Part shown: piece by piece, positions 32,803 to 40,398 of the stretch | Layout of the letters: every line of letters begins with the position of its first letter | How positions within the stretch are numbered: position 1 is the stretch's first letter | From: Salipiger mangrovisoli | Lineage (GTDB): Bacteria; Pseudomonadota; Alphaproteobacteria; Rhodobacterales; Rhodobacteraceae | NCBI RefSeq assembly: GCF_015223355.1 | Contig: NZ_JADFFK010000029.1 | Span: forward strand, 1-54,402 | Reading direction: 5' to 3' | DNA length: 54,402 nt | The notes under the pieces: model-generated | What the model was told of the DNA's origin: nothing | Database searches by the model: none | Seen by the model: the letters and a program-made list of their open reading frames with translations, nothing else | Made by a program: the position numbers and the translations under genes

Positions 32803-33170
32803 CAGGAGGCGATCACGAAGATCTTGCGCACCGTCTCGAGCGTGCTCCAGGTGCCGGTGAAGCCGGGCTTCATCACGAAGCTGTCGCCGGGCCCGAAGAC
32901 ATGGCTCTTGCCGCCGTCCTCGGCGATCTCGCAGCGCCCCGAGAGGATGTGGCAGAACTCGAAGGTCTCGCCCTTGATCGAGATGGTCTTGCCTTCGGTC
33001 GCCTCCCAGACGCCGGTACGGATCTTGCCCCAGTTGGCGGCTTCGGCCAGCGCGGTGTCGAGCTCCCATGTTTTGTAGGCGGGCGCGCCCTCGATCAGGC
33101 GGTCGGGCGCGGCGGTGGCCTCCTTCGGCGCAAAAGTGGGAGCGGTTTCAACGGGTACGAGCAGGGCCAT
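32802..33170 (-). CDS. Cupin domain protein (DUF861-like)
   Basis: A 122-residue single-domain cupin. The barrel motifs are seen as FEFCHILSGRCEIAEDGG near residue 70 and VFGPGDSFVMKPGFTGTW near 93. The motif retains few metal-binding His residues, so it may be a binding rather than catalytic protein. DUF861/EutQ-like cupins often accompany amine oxidases and polyamine genes. The start is ATG at 33168-33170, behind GGAGA; the in-frame Met 10 codons upstream is less well placed. It heads the argE unit and faces the second HAD gene across a 207-base divergent spacer. Confidence 0.8.
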   Translation of the reverse strand: MALLVPVETAPTFAPKEATAAPDRLIEGAPAYKTWELDTALAEAANWGKIRTGVWEATEGKTISIKGETFEFCHILSGRCEIAEDGGKSHVFGPGDSFVMKPGFTGTWSTLETVRKIFVIAS

Positions 33171-33377
33171 GGGAGTCTCCGGTATTGGTCTCGGGAACAT
33201 TGACCGCAGAATGCCCCGCCGCGCCGCGCGCCGGTCACCGAAAGCGCACGTGGCGCGGCAGACCGTGCCGCGACCCGCGCGCCAAACGCAATTTCCTGCG
33301 CTGAGAGCGCGAAACGCGGCAGGCGCTGTGGCGGCGGGCGGGTCAAGATGACGGTATCACGCACCCCGGAGACCGAC
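33171..33377. promoter_or_regulatory. Divergent spacer, cupin / HAD copy 2
   Basis: The spacer holds a 7-bp inverted repeat CGCGGCA-GACCG-TGCCGCG (33254-33272) and GCAATTTCCTGC (33288-33299). The latter has the right half of the GCAG-N6-CTGC element and closely matches GCATTTCCTG at 21504-21513. GCAGAATG at 33206-33213 is another partial match. These are candidate sites for the same regulator. No clear promoter hexamers could be fixed. Confidence 0.4.
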
Positions 33378-34043
33378 ATGACCTTCCGCCCCAAATTCAT
33401 CACCTTCGACTGTCACGGCACGATGATCTACTTCGACATGGCAGGCGCCGCGCGCGACTTCTACGGCGAGCAGCTTGGGGCAGAGAAGATCGAGGTCTTC
33501 ATCCGCGACTTCTCGGCCTACCGGCTGGACGAGGTGCTGGGCACGTGGAAGCCCTATGCCGAGGTGGTTCACAACGCTCTGGAGCGCACCTGCAAGCGCA
33601 ACGGCGTCGCCTTCGACCCCGAGATCGCGGCAAAGATCTATGACCGCGTGCCGACCTGGGGTCCCAACCCCGACGTTCCAGCCGGCCTTGCCAAGATCGC
33701 CCCGCACATCCCGCTGGTGGCGCTCACCAATTCGATGAACAGCCAGATCCCGCACAATATCGCCAAGCTCGGGGCGCCGATCGCGCATGTGTTCACCGCC
33801 GAGAGCGCGCGGGCCTACAAGCCGCAGATGCGCGCCTTCGAGTACATGTTCGACGAACTGGGCTGCGGGCCGGAAGACGTGCTGCACGTCTCTTCCTCGT
33901 TCCGCTACGACCTGATGACCGCGCATGATCTGGGGATCAGGAACAAGGTCTGGGTCAACCGCGGCCACGAGCCGGCGAACCCCTTCTACGGCTATACCGA
34001 GATCAAGGACATCTCCGGGCTTCCCGGCGTCGTCGGCCTGTAA
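33378..34043 (+). CDS. HAD hydrolase, haloacid dehalogenase-type subfamily (copy 2)
   Basis: A 221-residue HAD-fold protein with nucleophile Asp11 in KFITFDCHGTMIYFD; the second phosphatase Asp is His here, again the dehalogenase pattern. Motif II is ALTNSMNSQ near residue 121, the motif III Lys is in AYKPQMRAF near 150 and motif IV is HVSSSFRYD near 176. It resembles copy 1 at 27407 in size and motifs but is divergent in sequence. The start at 33378 has GGAG with good spacing and is preferred to the Met 10 codons upstream. It is followed after 25 bases by an amine oxidase gene and is probably co-transcribed with it. Confidence 0.85.
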   Translation: MTFRPKFITFDCHGTMIYFDMAGAARDFYGEQLGAEKIEVFIRDFSAYRLDEVLGTWKPYAEVVHNALERTCKRNGVAFDPEIAAKIYDRVPTWGPNPDVPAGLAKIAPHIPLVALTNSMNSQIPHNIAKLGAPIAHVFTAESARAYKPQMRAFEYMFDELGCGPEDVLHVSSSFRYDLMTAHDLGIRNKVWVNRGHEPANPFYGYTEIKDISGLPGVVGL

Positions 34044-34068
34044 CCAAAGCTGTAACGAAAGCACCGCG

Positions 34069-35358
34069 ATGCAATATCAGTCCTACTGGCACGCCACCTC
34101 GACCCCCTTTGCCTCGGCCCAGCCGGGACCGGTCGAGGGCAAGGTCGACGTGGTCGTCATCGGGGCCGGGTTCACCGGCCTCAACGCCGCCCGCAAGCTG
34201 GCCCGCGAGGGCGTGAGCGTCGCGGTGCTCGAGGCCCGTCACGTCGGCTTCGGCGGCTCGGGCCGCAACGGCGGCCATCTCAACAACGGCATGGCCCATG
34301 GCTACGGCGAGGCCAAGGCGCATCTCGGCGCGGAGCGGGCCAAGGCGCTCTGGCAGGCCTACGACCGGTCGATCGACATGATCGAGGACGTCATCGCCGA
34401 GGAAGGCATCGCCTGCGACTTCCGCCGCTCGGGCAAGCTCAAGCTCGCCTCGAAGGCCAGCCACGTCGCGGGGCTGCGTGCCAATTTCGAGACGATCCAC
34501 CGCGAGGTGGATGCCGACACGCGGTTCCTTGAACAGCACGAGTTGGAGGGCGAGATCGGCTCGGACCAGTTCCACGGCGGGATGCTCTACGGCAAGTCGG
34601 CAATGATGCACATGGGCCGCTACGTGACGGGTCTGGCCGAGGCCGCCCACCGCCACGGCGCGAAGATCTGGGAAGACGCCCCGGTCACCGGGCGCAGACG
34701 CGAGGACAGCGGCTGGCTGATCGAGACACCCAAGGGCACGATCCGCGCCGAGCGGGTGATCGCCGCGACCAACGCCTATTCGAACAGCGTCGAGACGGCC
34801 CCGCTGGGGTTCTTCAAGAAGCGGATCATCTCCGTCGGTTCCTTCATCGTGGCGACCCGCCCGCTCAGCGATGCCGAGATCGCCGCGACGCTGCCGGGCA
34901 ACCGCACCTATGTCACATCGATGAACATCGGCAACTACTTCCGCCTGTCGCCGGACAAGCGGATGATCTTCGGCGGGCGCGCGCGCTTCTCGGCGACCTC
35001 GGACCAGAACTCGGACGCAAAGTCGGGCAAGGTATTGCGCGCCGCACTGGCGCAGATGTTCCCGCAGATGGCCAAGGTCGAGCTGGACTATTGCTGGGGC
35101 GGCATGGTCGGCATGACCAAGGACCGCTTCCCGCGCGCGGGCGAGGCCGACGGCATGATCTACGGCATGGGCTACTCCGGCCACGGCGCGCAGCTTTCGA
35201 CGCTGATGGGGCAGGTCCTTGCCGACATGGCGATGGGCCGGACCGACACCAACCCGTTGCAGGGACTCGACTGGCCAAAGGTGCCGCTGCATTCCGGCAA
35301 GCCGTGGTTCTTGCCGCTGGTCGGCATGTATTTCGGCCTGAAGGATCGGATTTCCTGA
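34069..35358 (+). CDS. FAD-dependent amine oxidase (gamma-glutamylputrescine oxidase-like)
   Basis: A 429-residue DAO-family flavoprotein of the PuuB/OrdL type. VVVIGAGFTGLNAARKLARE near residue 25 binds FAD, GFGGSGRNGGHLNNGMAHG near 59 is the hallmark of gamma-glutamylputrescine oxidase-like proteins, and MGYSGHGAQLSTLMGQ near 364 is the C-terminal FAD site. It would oxidise a gamma-glutamyl or free amine to an aldehyde with release of ammonia and peroxide. The start follows the HAD gene by 25 bases with only a weak ribosome site (GAAAG), which suggests coupled translation. It is the second plus-strand gene of the divergent unit. Confidence 0.88.
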   Translation: MQYQSYWHATSTPFASAQPGPVEGKVDVVVIGAGFTGLNAARKLAREGVSVAVLEARHVGFGGSGRNGGHLNNGMAHGYGEAKAHLGAERAKALWQAYDRSIDMIEDVIAEEGIACDFRRSGKLKLASKASHVAGLRANFETIHREVDADTRFLEQHELEGEIGSDQFHGGMLYGKSAMMHMGRYVTGLAEAAHRHGAKIWEDAPVTGRRREDSGWLIETPKGTIRAERVIAATNAYSNSVETAPLGFFKKRIISVGSFIVATRPLSDAEIAATLPGNRTYVTSMNIGNYFRLSPDKRMIFGGRARFSATSDQNSDAKSGKVLRAALAQMFPQMAKVELDYCWGGMVGMTKDRFPRAGEADGMIYGMGYSGHGAQLSTLMGQVLADMAMGRTDTNPLQGLDWPKVPLHSGKPWFLPLVGMYFGLKDRIS

Positions 35359-35364
35359 AAACGC

Positions 35365-35390
35365 GAAGAGGGCTCCAGGGCCCCTCTTTC
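35365..35390. terminator. Bidirectional intrinsic terminator
   Basis: AAGAGGG (35366-35372) pairs with CCCTCTT (35382-35388) around a short GC loop that can also pair, and is followed by TTC. On the opposite strand it is preceded by AAAGAGGGG, so it can serve both the amine oxidase (stop at 35358) and the convergent GNAT gene (stop at 35405). Confidence 0.6.
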
Positions 35391-35404
35391 GGTGGTCTGG
35401 ATGC

Positions 35405-36391
35405 TCAGCCCAGAGACTGCATCGCCAGACCGTAGGTCATCGGCCCGCTCTGCGCGCGGCGCAGGCGCCCGTAGCGCATGTCGGTGACCGTGTCGTAGAC
35501 GCCGAGCCCCGCGGCAGAAACGAAGGCCTCGAAGCGCTCGCTCTCGATGATCGTGTCGAGGCGCAGGAACTCGCCCTCATGCGCCATGATGAATTCGGCG
35601 GCCAACTGCATGGCGACCCCGTCCTGCTCGGCCACGAGCGGGCCGATCACCCGGCCCTTGCCGAAGTTCCGCATCATCGCGTAGCCCTCGATCGCCCCGC
35701 CGCGCTCGGCGACCAGCACGTCCGAAACCCCCAGAAGCGCGTCGAGGATCGCGGTGCGCTCCGCACCATAGGCGTGGGTGTCGAGCGCCCGGATTGCCGG
35801 CAGGTCGCTTTCTTGCATCGGCCGGATGGAGACGCCTTGCACCGGCTCGGGGGGCCGGATCGCTCGCGCCACCCCCTGATGCTGGTAGACGAGGCGCACC
35901 GGCGTGAAGCCGGCTCCCTCGTAGAGACGGTACCCCTGCCGCGTCGCCGAAAGCCGCAGGTCGCGCCCGGCCTGTTCGGTCATCACCCGGCGCAGCAGCC
36001 GCCCGCCGGTGCCCTGCGACTGCAGGCGCGGCGTGGTGACCATCATGCCGAGCATGGTGAAATCCTCGCCGCTCGGGAAGCCCATCACCGAACTGAGCGG
36101 TCGGCCGATCTCGTCGAGCGCGAGGTAGCCGGTGCCCAGCCCGAGCACCAGTTCGATGTCACTGGCGCGATGCGGCCAGAAGACGCTGACCGTCAGCTCG
36201 TGCAGCCGGTCGATCATCGAGGCATCCACCGGCTCGATCCGGGCCTTGTAGGTGTCCACCTGCATCCAGTCGCTTTCCACCTTCGGCGCCTCTCGGCGCA
36301 TGAAGGCGCGGTGGCGGGCAAGAGCCTCCGGCGGCATCAGTTCGGCGCTGCCCGGTGGCAGCGCCAGGTCGGACTGGTCTTGGACGCTCAT
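35405..36391 (-). CDS. Double-domain GNAT acetyltransferase (copy 2)
   Basis: A 328-residue protein. A first GNAT domain shows FTMLGMMVTTPRLQSQGTGG followed by RLLRRVM (about residues 145-175), the acetyl-CoA loop region. The second domain from about residue 210 has SIRPMQESDLPAIRALDTHA and GKGRVIGPLVAEQDGVAM. It is a paralogue of copy 1 at 30739, with about 60 extra N-terminal residues that include HRAFMRREAPKVESDW. The start at 36389-36391 is MSVQDQ..., behind AAGAAGTGAG; an upstream in-frame extension looks non-coding. It may be monocistronic. Confidence 0.83.
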   Translation of the reverse strand: MSVQDQSDLALPPGSAELMPPEALARHRAFMRREAPKVESDWMQVDTYKARIEPVDASMIDRLHELTVSVFWPHRASDIELVLGLGTGYLALDEIGRPLSSVMGFPSGEDFTMLGMMVTTPRLQSQGTGGRLLRRVMTEQAGRDLRLSATRQGYRLYEGAGFTPVRLVYQHQGVARAIRPPEPVQGVSIRPMQESDLPAIRALDTHAYGAERTAILDALLGVSDVLVAERGGAIEGYAMMRNFGKGRVIGPLVAEQDGVAMQLAAEFIMAHEGEFLRLDTIIESERFEAFVSAAGLGVYDTVTDMRYGRLRRAQSGPMTYGLAMQSLG

Positions 36392-36953
36392 GCTCACTTC
36401 TTTCCGTTGCTGGCCGGCAGCCCGACAGGGTGTCTCCCAGACGGATCGCTCGTTCTGTTTATCTAACGGATCGCGTGAAAAGATCTGCCGTATCGCGCCC
36501 GCTGCCCGAAGTTTCTGCCGTTCTCGGTGCTCGGCGGCAACCCTTTCGCGAGCGACCTCGATCCCAGTGGAATACACGCCCCGGCACCCCTGCCCCCGGA
36601 TTTCCGGCGTCGCCGAGGCATGTCACGCAAGGTCATCGGCATCTGGCCCTCGCCGGGGGCCGTCGCGCGGCGCGAGACCTTACGCCAATGCGCGAGCCGG
36701 TCCCGGACCCGCAGCGGCGATGATCGGGAAACCGTCTTATACCACACATCCGCACACTTGAACGTAGACCCTCGCAGACCGGACCGCGCAGCTTCCCCGT
36801 GCCAAGGGCAATACGCTCACCGCATCGCAAGCGGCATACGCGACCGCGCCCGGCACAAGCCAAATCCGTAGGACATCCAAGCCGCATGACCGGGGGTCGA
36901 TATGCGCGCCACAGCACCACCCGCAAGCGGAGCTCGCCGCCCCGCGCTCACGA
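36392..36953. other. 562-base spacer without a recognised gene
   Basis: It lies between two minus-strand genes. Open frames on either strand are short, Arg-rich and without family signals. AAGTTTCTGCC at 36510-36520 resembles half of the GCAG-N6-CTGC element and lies about 120 bases upstream of the GNAT copy 2 start, so it could be a weak regulatory site. The rest may be decayed sequence; I can name nothing else in it. Confidence 0.5.
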
Positions 36954-37880
36954 TCAAGTTGTTGCGGGCAGGATCGGCTCCAATGCCGCAAGATCCTCCT
37001 TCATCCGCTCCACGAGCCACTGCGCGATATCGGCCACGATGTCCCGCGAAGGGCCCGCGCCGCAGTCTATAAGGCGATGGACACGCCCGGTGCGATGCGC
37101 TCGGCCTCCGACAGGGACCAGCCTTCGGTCAAGCAGCAGTTTCGACGTCACGCTGAGCCAGCCGAGCGCCACCCCGCTCCCGTCCAGCGCGGCCTGCAAG
37201 AGCACCGAGTAATCGTCGAATTCGTGGCAGACGTCGCCCTCCAGCTGCCCCGGCAGGCAAAGGTCGGACATGTCATTCCAGATGTCGTGCGCATGGTCGG
37301 AAAAGTGCAGGAACGTTTCATTTCCCGTGCTTTTGCGCGCCGCTGCATATCCGGGACTGCAGACCGGAAGAACGATTTCCGGCACGAAATCCCAGCTCCG
37401 GACGTCCTGGTCCGAGGCGTCCATGGTGCGCACCGCGAGATCGACATCGTCCGGCAAGCCCCGCACCATGCCGGAAATCAGGTGAAAGCGCAGGCGCACA
37501 TCGGGAAAGGCCTGGGTGAAGGCGGCGAGGCGGGGTGCCATCCAATGCGCCACGAAGGAGCCTGACACCGAAAGGCTGACGACCCCGGCTTCCTCGTGCC
37601 GTCGGCGTTCGATTTGCTTGATCGTGCGCAGGATGGTGCTCATGCCCTGGGTGATCGCGTGAAAGAGCTCGCGGCCCGCGTCCGTGAGTTCCGCACCTGT
37701 CGAGCGCCGCTCGAACAGCGCCACGCCAATCTCCCGCTCGAGCTGCGCAACGTTGCGGCTGACGGAGGGCTGCGAGATGTTGAACGCCTTGGCGGCGGCC
37801 GAGAAACTGCCGCTTCGAGCCGCGCATTCGAAGACCAGGAATGGCTTGAGGGAGGAGAACCTCTGGCTGAATTCTTCCAT
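36954..37880 (-). CDS. LysR family transcriptional regulator (GcvA-like)
   Basis: A 308-residue regulator: helix-turn-helix FECAARSGSFSAAAKAFNIS then QPSVSRNVAQLE (residues 17-48), and a sensing domain with VSLSVSGSFVAHWMAPRLAAF near residue 100 and DVDLAVRTMD near 146. The sensing-domain signature resembles the GcvA group. It is divergent from the flavoprotein at 38003. Upstream, TTGAAA-N16-TACGAT forms a plausible promoter whose -10 box ends only 6 bases before the start codon, and no ribosome site is present, so the message may be leaderless. It overlaps operator-like inverted repeats at 37881-37928. Confidence 0.9.
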   Translation of the reverse strand: MEEFSQRFSSLKPFLVFECAARSGSFSAAAKAFNISQPSVSRNVAQLEREIGVALFERRSTGAELTDAGRELFHAITQGMSTILRTIKQIERRRHEEAGVVSLSVSGSFVAHWMAPRLAAFTQAFPDVRLRFHLISGMVRGLPDDVDLAVRTMDASDQDVRSWDFVPEIVLPVCSPGYAAARKSTGNETFLHFSDHAHDIWNDMSDLCLPGQLEGDVCHEFDDYSVLLQAALDGSGVALGWLSVTSKLLLDRRLVPVGGRAHRTGRVHRLIDCGAGPSRDIVADIAQWLVERMKEDLAALEPILPATT

Positions 37881-37928
37881 ACGCTCATCGTATAGCGTGA
37901 CGGCTTTTTTTCAACCTTCACGATGAGC
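37881..37928. promoter_or_regulatory. Divergent LysR operator / promoter region
   Basis: A perfect 9-bp inverted repeat GCTCATCGT (37883-37891) / ACGATGAGC (37920-37928) spans 28 bases of AT-rich sequence. A nested dyad ACGCT-N8-AGCGT (37881-37898) sits at the LysR start. On the minus strand TTGAAA and TACGAT with a 16-base spacer lie between them. This arrangement fits a LysR protein controlling itself and the gene at 38003. Confidence 0.55.
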
Positions 37929-38002
37929 TTTCGCCCCCGCATCATCGAGGAGAACGAATACCGCCTGTTTGGCGACCTCCCCCGCTCGAGAGGAACAGAC
38001 GA

Positions 38003-40048
38003 ATGCCGGACACTGCTGTCGCGATGACCACGAAGGACCCGCTGCTCGAACCTTTCCTGCTGAAAGGGCTGACACTGCGCAATCGCGTGATCAGCACCTC
38101 GCATGCCTCCGCGCTCGACGACAAGGGCATGCCCGCCGAAAGGTATCGCGCCTACCACGTCGAGAAAGCGCGTGGCGGCATTGCGATGACCATGATCGGC
38201 GGCAGCGCGATGGTCTCGCGCGACTCAAGTTGGGGCGGTGGTCAGCTGAACCTCTCAACGGATGCGGTGATCCCGGACCTGCAGAAGCTCACCGAGGAGG
38301 TGCACGAAGCCGGGGCAGCAGTCATGACCCAGATCTCGCACCTTGGCCGCCGGGCGCAATTCGCCACCGGCGACTGGCTTCCGGTACTCGCGCCGTCGCG
38401 CGTGCGGGAACCGCGCAACCGCTCCTTCCCGCGCGAGATGAGCCGGGACGATATCGACAGGGTTGTTGCCGAATATGGACAGGCAGCGCGGCGCGCTGCC
38501 GTGGCCGGCCTCGACGGGCTCGAAACCCTGACGGGCGGACATCTGATCGGCCAGTTTCTCTCACCGCTGACGAACCACCGCACGGACGGCTTCGGAGGCA
38601 GTCTCGAGAACCGCATCCGCTTTGCCCTGATGACCCATGAGACCATCCGCAGGGCGGTGGGCGACGCGCTTCCCGTCGGCATCAGGCTGGTCGTCGACGA
38701 GGGTGTCGAGGGCGGTCTCACGCTCGAGGATGCGATCACCATCGCGCAGATCTTCGAGCGCGAAGGCACCGTGGATTTCTTCAACTGCATCTATGGCCTG
38801 ATGGACAGCGACCTAACCCTTTCCGAGGACAACATGCCGGGGATGTTCCAGAAAAGCGCGCCCTACCTCGCCTCGGTCGCGGCATTCCGCAAGGAGGTCC
38901 GGCTTCCGCTGCTGCACGCCGGCGGGATCCGGGATGTTGCCACGGCGCGCCATGCCATACGCCAGAACCTCGTGGATCTGGTCGGCATGACCCGCGCCCA
39001 TCTCGCCGATCCACACATCGTCCGAAAGCTCGAGGCGGGGCTCGAGGAAGAGATCCGACCCTGTGTCGGCGCCTCCTACTGCCTGTTCCGCAAGGCACAT
39101 TGCATTCACAACCCGGCCACGACGCGCGAACTGACTCTCGGTCACGACATACCCAAGGCCGCGAGCCCCGGACGCGTCGTTGTGATCGGCGGCGGCCCCG
39201 CCGGGATGGAAGCCGCCCGCGTCTCCGCCCTGCGCGGGCACAGCGTCATGCTGTTCGAGGCGGCCGCCCAGCTTGGCGGGCAGCTAAGGATCGCGACGAG
39301 GGTCAAGGAGCGCGCCGATCTCGTGGGCATCCTCGACTGGCGAGAAAGCGCGCTGCAGCGTCTCGGTGTCGATATCCGCCTGAACACCTACGCGGATGCC
39401 TCCGACATCCTCGCCGAGAGCCCCGACACCGTCATCGTCGCGACCGGGGGCATCCCCGACCTCGACTGGCTGGAGGGGGCGGAGCATTGCCTCTCGGTCT
39501 GGGATGTCCTCAGCGGCCAGATGCCCTCCGGTGGCACGGCGATCGTCTACGACGGGAGCGGACGCCAGGCTGCCGCGTCCTGCGCCCTCGCATTGAGCCG
39601 CGAGGGAAAGCAGGTCATCTTCGCGACGCCCGACGATGCGGTGGCAATCGAGATGCCCTACCAGGACCGCAGCGGCTTCCGGAAACGCTTTGCAGAGCTC
39701 GGCATCACCCAGGTGACCGATGCACGGCTCGTTGCTGTGCGCAGGACGGGCGGCAGGGTCGAGGCGGTCTTTCGCAACACATACTCCGGAGCGGAATTCG
39801 TCCACGGTACAGACTCGGTGGTGGTCGAACATGGCACGACGCCGCTTGACGATGTCTATGAAGAGCTTCGCGATGCCTCGGCCAATCATGGCACCACCGA
39901 TATCGACGCCTTGGCGCAGCGCGCCGATGGCTCCGCCCCGCTCGCAGCACGGCAGGGGTTTGCCCTGCACCGCATCGGCGACGCGGTGGCCTCGCGCGAT
40001 CTGCATTCGGCCATTCTCGACGCCTACCGGCTCGCGCGCCTGATCTGA
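38003..40048 (+). CDS. FMN/FAD oxidoreductase (N-methylproline demethylase / TMADH-like)
   Basis: A 681-residue protein combining an Old Yellow Enzyme-type FMN barrel (LKGLTLRNRVISTSHASAL near residue 21; SHLGRRAQF near 112; FGGSLENRIRF near 198) with a C-terminal FAD/NAD(P) module (RVVVIGGGPAGMEAARVSAL near 392). Between them is the [4Fe-4S] region, here RPCVGASYCLFRKAHCIHNP, with three Cys and an Ala at the place of the usual second Cys. Relatives demethylate dimethylglycine, N-methylproline or trimethylamine, or reduce dienoyl-CoA. The start has AGAGGAA. Divergent from LysR, it stands alone, so the electron acceptor is probably encoded elsewhere. Confidence 0.85.
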   Translation: MPDTAVAMTTKDPLLEPFLLKGLTLRNRVISTSHASALDDKGMPAERYRAYHVEKARGGIAMTMIGGSAMVSRDSSWGGGQLNLSTDAVIPDLQKLTEEVHEAGAAVMTQISHLGRRAQFATGDWLPVLAPSRVREPRNRSFPREMSRDDIDRVVAEYGQAARRAAVAGLDGLETLTGGHLIGQFLSPLTNHRTDGFGGSLENRIRFALMTHETIRRAVGDALPVGIRLVVDEGVEGGLTLEDAITIAQIFEREGTVDFFNCIYGLMDSDLTLSEDNMPGMFQKSAPYLASVAAFRKEVRLPLLHAGGIRDVATARHAIRQNLVDLVGMTRAHLADPHIVRKLEAGLEEEIRPCVGASYCLFRKAHCIHNPATTRELTLGHDIPKAASPGRVVVIGGGPAGMEAARVSALRGHSVMLFEAAAQLGGQLRIATRVKERADLVGILDWRESALQRLGVDIRLNTYADASDILAESPDTVIVATGGIPDLDWLEGAEHCLSVWDVLSGQMPSGGTAIVYDGSGRQAAASCALALSREGKQVIFATPDDAVAIEMPYQDRSGFRKRFAELGITQVTDARLVAVRRTGGRVEAVFRNTYSGAEFVHGTDSVVVEHGTTPLDDVYEELRDASANHGTTDIDALAQRADGSAPLAARQGFALHRIGDAVASRDLHSAILDAYRLARLI

Positions 40049-40398
40049 TCGCTCAAGGCGGCGCACAGCAATGGTCATCGCGCTGGCTGCTGTGCCTCAT
40101 CGCCCGGCGTGAGCTGACCCTAGCGAATGGGGCGGGTTGGTCGCCACCGCATATGGTCGGACGCATTGCTTCGCAGCCGCGGCGAGCGGCCGATCTGAGG
40201 AGGCTGCGTCGCGGCATCAGCCTGTCGGACCACCTGCCAGCCGTGCAACGCGCTGCCCTGCCGCAAGCCCGCTCGGAGCCCAAAGCCGACACATACCGCC
40301 CCCGCGCAGTCAGGTCAGAGGCGACCAAAAAGACCGTAACCGAGACTTTCCGCATTCAGCGGCTCGATCCCGCAGCGCAGGACCGAGCGGTCTTGTCG
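40049..40398. other. 350-base spacer between convergent genes
   Basis: It contains one clear stem just after the flavoprotein stop (annotated at 40063-40095) and a small GACCG-AG-CGGTC hairpin (40381-40392) beside the hydrolase stop. Open frames are short and without family signals. Nothing else was recognised. Confidence 0.5.
40063..40095 (+). terminator. Candidate terminator hairpin
   Basis: GCACAGCA (40063-40070) pairs perfectly with TGCTGTGC (40088-40095), 14 bases after the stop codon of the flavoprotein gene. The loop is 17 bases and the following CTCATC is a poor U-tract, so function as an intrinsic terminator is uncertain. Confidence 0.4.

Noticed and set aside
20103..36391. Assignment of the amine island to known ectoine degradation
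   Set aside because: The regulator, aminotransferase and deacetylase fit superficially, but there is no ectoine hydrolase (EutD/DoeA) and no ectoine-type TRAP or EhuABCD transporter.
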